Assembly (NCBI GenBank): GCA_025362155.1
Contig: JANYHX010000113.1
Location: 1 to 16,647 of the forward strand
Source of the DNA: Gallionella sp.
Lineage (GTDB): Bacteria > Pseudomonadota > Gammaproteobacteria > Burkholderiales > Gallionellaceae
Direction of reading: 5' to 3'
Length of the DNA stretch: 16,647 bases
The position numbers and the translations under genes were made by a program. Shown in pieces: positions 8,042 to 14,574 of the stretch (the stretch's first letter is position 1; the number at the start of each line of letters is the position of its first letter). The notes under the pieces are model-generated. The model had not been told where the DNA came from, did not search any database, and was given only the letters and a program-made list of their open reading frames with translations.

Positions 8042-10825
8042 TCAAGGGGTAGGCGGCGCTTCAGGAAGAGCTGTAGGCGCAAGAATAGGCTCAGGCACGA
8101 TAATTTCAGTTTCAACCTCAACCTTTTTCTTGACTAAAGGTACCGCAAAAAAATAATTGATACCGAACGTAAAAGTTCTGTTTTTAATCGTGATTGAGCG
8201 ATCCAGACTTGAAAAGCTATCCCTCTTATACTCGGCAATCGCACTCCAATGCGGCTCGAAGTTATACTCAACACCAATAGCGATATTGGTACCATTTTCT
8301 GCCACAGTACGGAGAATTTTATTCCTGCGTCCACTGCTGTAACCGTAACCCAGCTTAACGTAAGGGAGCCAATCGTCGATAGGCAATCCCAGCTTGGTGT
8401 CTACACCATAAGCATGACTGCCATAGCCCACCCCGTTGGAATGAACCGTATAATTATTCCAGTCAAAATATCCGCCTACGCCGACAATAACAGTCCGCAA
8501 ATCCCAGTTATATCCCGCTTGCAAATATCCGCCTTGTAAACCATAGGCGAGGGTTTTGGCGCTGGGTGCGCTGGTTGTGCCAATAGCACTGGAATTATTG
8601 ATACCAAACTTTACGCCCAAATAGGGACCCCTAAACTCACTGGGGCCTTTGCCATGGATGGTGATCTTGACTGTGGTGGTCGTACCATCAGCGCTGGATA
8701 CAGGAAAGGTACTGCTGACATCCTCACCTTTATCAAGGTCTTCAAAATTGCTATTGGCGACAAAAGTCCATGTGCCTTTGCTGTCCACATTGAAAATACC
8801 GATGGTACCGACAACTTTGCTCTGTGCGACGAAGGTCTCAGGATTATCCACATCACGGATGGTGAGCTTACCCTTGGCGCGCTGAGGAACATCGATTTCA
8901 TCCAGGTCTATGTTGGGGGAACTCAAAATCGCAGGGTCGTTGGTTCCGTTGATGGTGATTTTCACTGTGGTGGAGGTGCCATCCCAACTGAATACGGTAA
9001 AGCTATCGCTCACATGATTACCCACGTTTAGATAATCAAAGGCACTCTTGGCGACATAGGTCCATGCACCGGTAGCGTCAATGTTGAAGGTGCCATTTGA
9101 ACCGACCTTGTTCTCAGCTTCAAAAGTCTGTGGATTATCCACATCGCTGATAGTCAGCTTGCCACCGGTGTTCAATGGCGCATTGGTTTCGTCCAGAACA
9201 ATATCAGCCGGGCTCAATATTGCTGGGTCGTTGGTTCCATTGATGGTGACTTTTACGTTGGTGGGTGTGCCATCCGCACTGCTGACAGTAAAATTGTCAC
9301 TAACACTCTGATCTTCGATAAGTTCATCCAGGGCGCTATTGGTAACATAGGTCCAGGCGCCGGAAGGGTCGATATTAAAGACGCCATAGGTGCCGGCGAC
9401 ATTGTGCTGTGCCACAAAAGTCTCGAAATTATCGGGATCGGTGATAGTCAGCTTGCCACTCGGACGCAAAGGTTCATTGGTTTCATCCAGGGCAATGTCG
9501 GCGGCACTCAAGATCGCCGGATCGTTAGTGCCATTGACCGTAATTTTCACTTTAGTGGGGGTGCCATCCACACTGGTGACGGTGAAAATGTCCACGGCAC
9601 TCTGACCCACATTGAGTTCATCGAGCGCATTGTTGGTGACATAGGTCCACACCCCTTTACTATCCATATTGAAAATACCATGGGTACCGGCAACATTGCT
9701 CTGCGCTACAAAAGTTTCTGCACTGTCTACATCTTTGATAGTCAACTTTCCGCCAGTACGGAGAGGTTCGTTGGTTTCTGTGAGTACCACATCGGCAGCG
9801 CTTAAGATGGCCGGGTCGTTGCTGCCATTGATGGTCACTCTTACGGTGGTAGGCGTGCCATCCGCGCTGGTCACTGGGAAACTGTCGCTGACACTCTGAC
9901 CCACATTGAGTTCATCAAAGGTGCTGTTGGCGACATAGCTCCACGCACCTGAAGAGTCGATGCTGAAGATACCGTTGGTACCGGCCACTTTGCTTTGTGC
10001 CACAAAGGTCTGCGGGCTATCCACATCGCTGATGGTGAGTTTGCCTCGGGTTCTTAAAGGGACATTGGTTTCTGTCAACTGGACATCTGCTGTGCTCAGG
10101 ATTGCGGAGTCGTTGCTGCCATTGATGGTCACTTTCACCGTGGTGGGCGTGCCATCCGCGCTAATCACCATGAAACTCTCGCTAATACTCTGACTCACAT
10201 TGAGTTCATCAAAGGCGCTATGGGCGACATAGGTCCATGCACCCGTCTTGTTGATTCTGAAGGTGCCATATTTGCCAACCTTTTTCTGTGCCACAAATGT
10301 TTCTGCACTGTCTACATCTTTGATAGTCAACTTTCCGCCAGTACGGAGAGGTTCGTTGGTTTCTGTGAGTACCACATCGGCAGCGCTTAAGATGGCCGGG
10401 TCGTTGCTACCATTGATGGTCACTTTTACGGTGGTGGGCGTGCCATCCGCACTGGTGACAGTAAAGCTGTCGCTGACACTCTGACCGACATTGAGTCCAT
10501 CAAAAGCGCTATGGGCAACATAGGTCCAAGCACCAGTCCTTTTGATTCTGAAGGTGCCGTATTTGCCAACCTTTTTCTGCGCCACAAATGTTTCTGGGCT
10601 ATCTATATCTTTTATAGTCAGGGTGCCACCGGTACGCAGAGGTTCGTTGGTTTCTGTCAACTGGACATCCGCTGCGCTCAGGATCGCCGGGGTGTTGATG
10701 CCTTTGATTGAACTCAGGTCTGAGTTGGTTTCAGCCTGGACAATACTGGATCCGTTTAGCATGATTATTACCATCATGTTCAACAGCGTAGCTGCCCGTA
10801 CTTTACACAGAGTGCCTTGCCTCAT
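8042..10825 (-). CDS. Exported protein: seven VCBS-type repeats fused to an OmpA-like outer-membrane barrel
   Basis: The start at 10825 gives 927 aa. An upstream in-frame ATG at 10891 overlaps the preceding gene's stop (ATGA) and gives 949 aa. I prefer 10825 because an ideal Sec signal peptide begins there, ending VQA|ET, and an AGGA lies 11 nt upstream. Numbering for the 949-aa form: seven VCBS Ig-like repeats of 97-98 aa at 73-750, each with LTETN, a DVDSPQTFVAQ-like core, GAWTYV, DSFTVTSADGT and VTINGTNDPAILS. A region of about 163 residues follows (753-915) with eight alternating amphipathic strands, ending TFGINYFF with a terminal Phe as in barrels assembled by BAM. A Lys- then Pro-rich tail (916-949) resembles an OmpA linker without its peptidoglycan-binding domain. 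The mature protein has no Cys. An adhesive or envelope-structural role is inferred; export to the outer membrane is well supported. Confidence 0.85.
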   Translation of the reverse strand: MRQGTLCKVRAATLLNMMVIIMLNGSSIVQAETNSDLSSIKGINTPAILSAADVQLTETNEPLRTGGTLTIKDIDSPETFVAQKKVGKYGTFRIKRTGAWTYVAHSAFDGLNVGQSVSDSFTVTSADGTPTTVKVTINGSNDPAILSAADVVLTETNEPLRTGGKLTIKDVDSAETFVAQKKVGKYGTFRINKTGAWTYVAHSAFDELNVSQSISESFMVISADGTPTTVKVTINGSNDSAILSTADVQLTETNVPLRTRGKLTISDVDSPQTFVAQSKVAGTNGIFSIDSSGAWSYVANSTFDELNVGQSVSDSFPVTSADGTPTTVRVTINGSNDPAILSAADVVLTETNEPLRTGGKLTIKDVDSAETFVAQSNVAGTHGIFNMDSKGVWTYVTNNALDELNVGQSAVDIFTVTSVDGTPTKVKITVNGTNDPAILSAADIALDETNEPLRPSGKLTITDPDNFETFVAQHNVAGTYGVFNIDPSGAWTYVTNSALDELIEDQSVSDNFTVSSADGTPTNVKVTINGTNDPAILSPADIVLDETNAPLNTGGKLTISDVDNPQTFEAENKVGSNGTFNIDATGAWTYVAKSAFDYLNVGNHVSDSFTVFSWDGTSTTVKITINGTNDPAILSSPNIDLDEIDVPQRAKGKLTIRDVDNPETFVAQSKVVGTIGIFNVDSKGTWTFVANSNFEDLDKGEDVSSTFPVSSADGTTTTVKITIHGKGPSEFRGPYLGVKFGINNSSAIGTTSAPSAKTLAYGLQGGYLQAGYNWDLRTVIVGVGGYFDWNNYTVHSNGVGYGSHAYGVDTKLGLPIDDWLPYVKLGYGYSSGRRNKILRTVAENGTNIAIGVEYNFEPHWSAIAEYKRDSFSSLDRSITIKNRTFTFGINYFFAVPLVKKKVEVETEIIVPEPILAPTALPEAPPTP
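8147..8635 (-). other. OmpA-like 8-strand beta-barrel domain
   Basis: This encodes residues about 753-915 of the 949-aa form. Eight Gly/aromatic-rich strands can be picked out, from GPYLGVKFGINN through GLQGGYLQAGYNW, VGVGGYFDW, GVDTKLGLPI, YVKLGYGYSSG, IAIGVEYNF and AIAEYKRDSF to FTFGINYFF. It resembles the outer_membrane_beta-barrel/OmpA N-terminal family. Strand count is by eye. Confidence 0.7.
9714..9865. repeat. Copy 1 of a recently duplicated 152-bp segment (110 bp perfect)
   Basis: Positions 9714-9823 are identical to 10299-10408 (110 bp, offset 585). Identity continues to 9865 with only three scattered mismatches, at 9824, 9840 and 9851. The offset equals two repeat units (291+294), so repeats 2 and 4 of the barrel protein share a near-identical N-terminal half while repeat 3 between them differs. 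Confidence 0.85.
10299..10450. repeat. Copy 2 of the recently duplicated 152-bp segment
   Basis: Partner of 9714-9865; it encodes the start of repeat 2 of the barrel protein. The perfect match runs 10299-10408. See the partner entry for mismatches. Confidence 0.85.
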
Positions 10826-10887
10826 AAATATTACATTCCTAATAGTGGCGGCTAATAAATTGAGGCCTTTTGCCGCACGTCGGCGAG

Positions 10888-12873
10888 TCATTTGGTGCCA
10901 TTGATGGTAACTCTTACTGTAGTGGCCGTACCATCCGCACTGGTTACGGTAAAGATATCAGCGGCGCTCTGCCCGACATTGAGTTTATCAAGAGTACTGC
11001 TGGTGACATAGGTCCACACACCTGAAGAGTCTATATTGAAGATACCATTGGTACCGGGGATATTTTTCTGAGCTACAAAGGTTTGCGGGCTGTCCACATC
11101 CTTGATGTCCAACTTGCCGCCGATACTCTGAGGGGCGCCGGTTTGATTGATCACCACGTCAGCAGCGCTCAGGATCGCCGGGTCGTTGCTGCCATTGATG
11201 GTAATTTTCACGATGGTGGGCGTGCCGTCCGCACTGCCAACAGTAAAGCTGTCGCTGACACTCTGACCTACGTTGAGTTCATTAAGAGCCGTGTTGGTGA
11301 GATAGCTCCATGCACCTGAAGAATCGATGTTGAAGACACCATGGGCTCCAGCAACTCTGCTTTGTGGCACAAAAATTTGAGGACTGTCCACGTCCGTGAT
11401 GCTCAATTTGCCCGCAGCTTTTAGTGGCACATCGCTTTCTGTCAATATTACGTCGGCTGTACTCAGGATCGCCGGATCATTGGTGCCGTTGATGGTAATT
11501 TGCACTGTGGTGGGTGTGCCATCCGCGCTGGTGACGGTGAAACTATCAATGACGCTCTGACCTACATTCAGCTCATCCAGCGCGCTGTGGGTGACATAGG
11601 TCCATGTACCCGCCTTATTGATTTTGAAGGTGCCGTATTTGCCGACCTCTTGGTGCGCTACAAATGTCTGAGGGCTGTCCACATCGGTGATAGTCAGTGC
11701 GCCACTGGTTTCCAATCGGGTATTGGTTTCCTCCAGCACAACCGAGGCCGAGCTCAGTATTGCGGGGTCGTTGCTGCCGTTAATCGTGATTTTCCCTTTG
11801 GAAGAGGTTCCATCCCCCGTAGTTACGTTGAAACTGTCCCTGAGCTTTTCCCCTACCTGGAGATAAGTAAAGGCCGAATTGGCCACATAGGTCCATGCGC
11901 CGCTTTCGTCGATGCTGAAGGTGCCATGGGCTCCAACAACATTCTTTTGTGCGACGAAGGTGGGGATGTTGTCCACGTCATTATTGCTTAGTATTCCACT
12001 GGCACTCACAGGAGTATCTGTTTGGGTCAGTTGCACATCGGCCACGCCTACCACAGCGGGATCGTTACTGCCATTAATAGTGACTTGCACCGTAGTGGGC
12101 GTGCCATCGGCACTCATTACCGTAAAACTGTCCTTGACGCTCTTGCCTACGTTGAGATAATCGAGAGCGTCATTCGCTACATAAGTCCATCGACCGGAAG
12201 CGTCGATACTGAATCTGCCATTTGAACCCGCGACATTCTTTTGAGCTACGAAAGTCTGCGGGCTATCGACATCTTTGATACTCAGCCTGCCCCCAGTTTT
12301 TAATGGTGCGTTCGTTTCTGTCAACTGGACGTCGGCAACACCAAGAATAGCGGGATCGTTAGTGCCCTCTATCGTGACCTTGACAGAAGTGCTGGTGCCA
12401 TTCGTGCTGACCACCGGGAAAATATCGCTGACACTCTGACCCACATTGAGTTCGTCCAATGCACTTTTTGCAGCATAGATCCACGCACCTGCTGGATCAA
12501 TCTGGAAGGTGCCGTATTTACCTTTGGTATTGCTCTGCGCCACAAATGTTGCCGGATGGCCCCCCTCGCTGATACTCAGCCTCCCCTTCGTGCTCAAAGC
12601 TTCGTTGGTTTCTGTCAACACTACATTGGCCGCGCCAGGAGTGGCCGCTTCGTTAGTGCTTTTGGTCGTAGCTTCCACCGCACTGGCGGCGCTGGAGATA
12701 TCTGGAGGGTTGTCGATGGGCGGGGGTGCGATAGTTTCCTCAGCCAAGGATAAGCCAGCTGCACCTAAGAATGCCGCAGCAAAAATCAATCGCACACCGA
12801 TCAAAACGACACGTTTGGTGCGTTTAGTCACGCTCGTTTCGTTTAAGTAATAATCGATTAAAATTTGCGCCAT
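10888..12873 (-). CDS. Exported protein of six VCBS-type repeats, no membrane anchor
   Basis: This 661-aa protein has a Sec signal peptide whose basic and hydrophobic parts span residues about 16-43, with likely cleavage LSLA|EE at 44/45. A Pro/Ala/Ser/Thr-rich linker follows (45-80), then six VCBS Ig-like repeats at 81-178, 179-276, 277-374, 375-471, 472-569 and 570-661. It stops inside the GTNDPA linker motif (VTINGTK, stop). There is no Cys, no barrel, no T1SS-type C-terminus and no LPXTG-like signal, so it should be periplasmic or released unless it binds a partner. The start at 12873 has a poor Shine-Dalgarno. A GTG at 12831 would give a tighter signal peptide (VTKRTKRVV) but also lacks a clear site. 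It is a paralogue of the next gene, whose upstream ATG overlaps this stop as ATGA. Function unknown; VCBS repeats are commonly found in adhesins. Confidence 0.82.
   Translation of the reverse strand: MAQILIDYYLNETSVTKRTKRVVLIGVRLIFAAAFLGAAGLSLAEETIAPPPIDNPPDISSAASAVEATTKSTNEAATPGAANVVLTETNEALSTKGRLSISEGGHPATFVAQSNTKGKYGTFQIDPAGAWIYAAKSALDELNVGQSVSDIFPVVSTNGTSTSVKVTIEGTNDPAILGVADVQLTETNAPLKTGGRLSIKDVDSPQTFVAQKNVAGSNGRFSIDASGRWTYVANDALDYLNVGKSVKDSFTVMSADGTPTTVQVTINGSNDPAVVGVADVQLTQTDTPVSASGILSNNDVDNIPTFVAQKNVVGAHGTFSIDESGAWTYVANSAFTYLQVGEKLRDSFNVTTGDGTSSKGKITINGSNDPAILSSASVVLEETNTRLETSGALTITDVDSPQTFVAHQEVGKYGTFKINKAGTWTYVTHSALDELNVGQSVIDSFTVTSADGTPTTVQITINGTNDPAILSTADVILTESDVPLKAAGKLSITDVDSPQIFVPQSRVAGAHGVFNIDSSGAWSYLTNTALNELNVGQSVSDSFTVGSADGTPTIVKITINGSNDPAILSAADVVINQTGAPQSIGGKLDIKDVDSPQTFVAQKNIPGTNGIFNIDSSGVWTYVTSSTLDKLNVGQSAADIFTVTSADGTATTVRVTINGTK
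10891..12633 (-). repeat. Array of six VCBS repeats in the anchorless protein gene
   Basis: The units are 97-98 codons long. Repeat 4 has the short VGKYGTFKINK loop otherwise seen only in repeats 1 and 2 of the neighbouring barrel protein. Repeat 1 is atypical (ISEGGHPATF instead of DVDSPQTF). A 29-bp stretch in repeat 1 (12425-12453) is identical to 9885-9913 in the neighbouring gene, so the two arrays are related at DNA level. Confidence 0.85.
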
Positions 12874-12948
12874 AATTTATTTTCGCTTGTGCCAGACTGC
12901 TGACACTTGGATTTTGCCTGAATATTTTGGTTTAAGGATCATCGAGCT

Positions 12949-12989
12949 AAAAAATAACGCTATTGCAGCTTGTCCGAAGTCAAATTCGG
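12949..12989 (-). terminator. Possible weak terminator after rmuC
   Basis: On the minus strand, 33 nt after the rmuC stop, CCGAA/TTCGG arms (12989-12974) form a 5-bp hairpin. About 19 nt further on come a short AGC/GCT stem and a run of six T (12954-12949). The hairpin and T-run are not adjacent, so this is weak evidence. The rest of the 148-nt gap to the VCBS gene holds no promoter I can call with confidence. Confidence 0.25.
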
Positions 12990-13021
12990 GCTTAGGTCCG
13001 CAGCTGAGCCTTCCTGAATTT

Positions 13022-14473
13022 TTACTGCTGTGTATCTGGCGTAATGGTCGCTGAATTTTCCGGCAGGAATTCTGGCTTGGCTGTTTTCTCGCTGGCTCGG
13101 ATGTTGCCCAGACGCGGCTCGTCCATCGCAGACTCGATCAGGTTTTTCGGTAGCTGTTTGGCAGGCTTTACGCCCAGCTCTTTCAGCATTTCCGCCTGCC
13201 GGATCACATTGCCTCGCCCGCCGGTAAACTTGCTGTATGCCCCGTCATAGGCCCTTTGCGCCTGTTGCAACTTGGCGCCCAGACTATCCAGGTCTTCCAC
13301 GAAACCGGCCAGCTTGTCGTAAAGTTCCGCACCCCGATTGGCGATCTCCTGTGCATTGCGATTCTGCTGCTCCTGCCGCCACAGATGTGCCACGGTACGA
13401 AGTACGAACAGCAATGTGCTGGGGCTGACCAGCAACACGTTCTTCGCCCATGCGTCCTGCCATAGCTCGCTGTCATGTGCGACTGCCAGCATGAAAGCGG
13501 GTTCTACCGGGATGAACATCAGCACGAAATCGAGCGACTTCAGGCCGTATAGCTGCTGATAGTTTTTTACCGACAACTCCTTGATGTGGCCGCGCACCGA
13601 ATCCAGGTGTCGTTTCATCGCGGCATCGCGCTGATGATCGGTTTCCGCGTTGGCATATTCCTCATAAGCCTTCAGCGAAACTTTGGCATCGACGATCAGA
13701 TGCCGGTCTTCCGGCATGTGCACCACCACATCCGGCTGCGCCCGTGTACCGTCCGCACGAGTATGGCTTTCCTGCACATCGTATTCATGGCCCTTGCGCA
13801 AACCGGAAGCCTCCAGCACACGCTCCAGTATGAACTCTCCCCAATTGCCCTGCGTCTTGGCCTGGCCTTTGAGCGCACTGGTGAGGTTGTGTGCATCTTT
13901 AGACAACTGGTTGTTGAGTGCCATCAGTTGTTTGACCTGTTCGGCCAGTGCAGAACGATCCTTGCCTTCCTGGACATAGACCTTTTGTACCTCACCCTGA
14001 AACTCGCTGATCTTGACCTTGAGTGGTTCCAGCAACTGGTTGAGGTTGGTCTGGTTCTGTTCGGTAAACCGCTTGGTTTTATCTTCCAGTATCGCGCTGG
14101 CCAGGGTCTCGAAACGGTTGGTTAGCCGCACCTCGTCATTCTTCAGCAACTCCAGTTTCTCCCCAGTCTGAGAACGCTCCAATTCCAACGTTGTTGTCAG
14201 CTCGGCAATCTGGTTACTCAGTCTTTGCCGCTCGGCGGTAAGCTGGTCACGCAGAGCCGCAAGACTTTCCTTTTCACCCGCGAGACGATAAGCATCTTCT
14301 TGCGCTGCGGCCAAGCGCTCATTGAGACGGGCTATTTCGATCTGGCCTTCACCTTTCGCCTTTTCCGCGGCAGATGATATGCGTTCGCGCAGAATCAACC
14401 AGATCGCACCCGCGCCGACTGACAGCCCAACGAAAAGAGTGATGAATATGTGGATTTGCAGCTCCATGAGCAT
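13022..14473 (-). CDS. rmuC: DNA recombination protein RmuC
   Basis: RmuC limits inversion and other rearrangement at short inverted repeats; its biochemical activity is not settled. The 483-aa product shows the family plan: one N-terminal membrane helix (about 7-28), a long coiled coil rich in Glu/Leu/Arg (about 33-205), and the conserved RmuC core starting QGNWGEFILERVLEASGLR at 208. The core has a PD...DAK pattern (P247-D248, D262-A263-K264) of the kind seen in PD-(D/E)XK nuclease folds, followed by the KNYQQLYGLKSLDFVLMFIP and SPSTLLFVLRTVAHLW segments. Two ATGs compete. 14473 lies only 3 nt after AGGGA, and 14467 lies 9 nt after it and may be the real start. It is 101 nt downstream of typA, with a terminator between. 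Confidence 0.94.
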   Translation of the reverse strand: MLMELQIHIFITLFVGLSVGAGAIWLILRERISSAAEKAKGEGQIEIARLNERLAAAQEDAYRLAGEKESLAALRDQLTAERQRLSNQIAELTTTLELERSQTGEKLELLKNDEVRLTNRFETLASAILEDKTKRFTEQNQTNLNQLLEPLKVKISEFQGEVQKVYVQEGKDRSALAEQVKQLMALNNQLSKDAHNLTSALKGQAKTQGNWGEFILERVLEASGLRKGHEYDVQESHTRADGTRAQPDVVVHMPEDRHLIVDAKVSLKAYEEYANAETDHQRDAAMKRHLDSVRGHIKELSVKNYQQLYGLKSLDFVLMFIPVEPAFMLAVAHDSELWQDAWAKNVLLVSPSTLLFVLRTVAHLWRQEQQNRNAQEIANRGAELYDKLAGFVEDLDSLGAKLQQAQRAYDGAYSKFTGGRGNVIRQAEMLKELGVKPAKQLPKNLIESAMDEPRLGNIRASEKTAKPEFLPENSATITPDTQQ

Positions 14474-14523
14474 GGGTCCCTAATAGTTGCATGTCAGTAT
14501 AAACCAATCCGCCAACCCAAATG

Positions 14524-14548
14524 AAAAGGGATGCCTGAGCATCCCTTT
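14524..14548 (-). terminator. Intrinsic terminator after typA
   Basis: A perfect 10-bp stem on the minus strand, AAAGGGATGC (14548-14539) and GCATCCCTTT (14534-14525), has the tetraloop TCAG. The stem ends in TTT and one more T follows before CATTT. It lies 27 nt after the typA stop and 51 nt before rmuC, so it should end the typA transcript. The symmetric A/T tails mean it could also work on the plus strand. Confidence 0.85.
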
Positions 14549-14574
14549 AGGTTTACGCTAAGCCTGCAAACGCT

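Larger units (their letters stand above)
8642..10675 (-). repeat. Array of seven VCBS repeats in the barrel protein gene
   Basis: Units on the 949-aa numbering are 73-169, 170-266, 267-364, 365-462, 463-560, 561-657 and 658-750. Period is 291 or 294 bp, depending on one residue in the loop after FVAQ (VGKYG versus VAGTNG). Repeats 1-5 are most alike. Repeat 7 is the most diverged and joins the barrel through HGKGPSEF. The order of divergence suggests expansion from the N-terminal side. Confidence 0.88.

Noticed and set aside
9081..12160. Series of plus-strand frames of 70-80 codons with similar sequences inside the VCBS region
   Set aside because: Their similarity and spacing follow the 291/294-bp repeats on the other strand; they are reverse readings of the repeat DNA.
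8642..12633. Regularly spaced DNA repeats that might suggest a CRISPR-like or satellite array
   Set aside because: The period is 291/294 bp, always a multiple of three, and the frame encodes Ig-like repeats. There are no short identical repeats with unique spacers.
12874..13021. Possible promoter with TTGACT as a -35 upstream of the VCBS pair
   Set aside because: No acceptable -10 lies at 16-18 bp; the closest T/A-rich hexamer is about 20 bp away.
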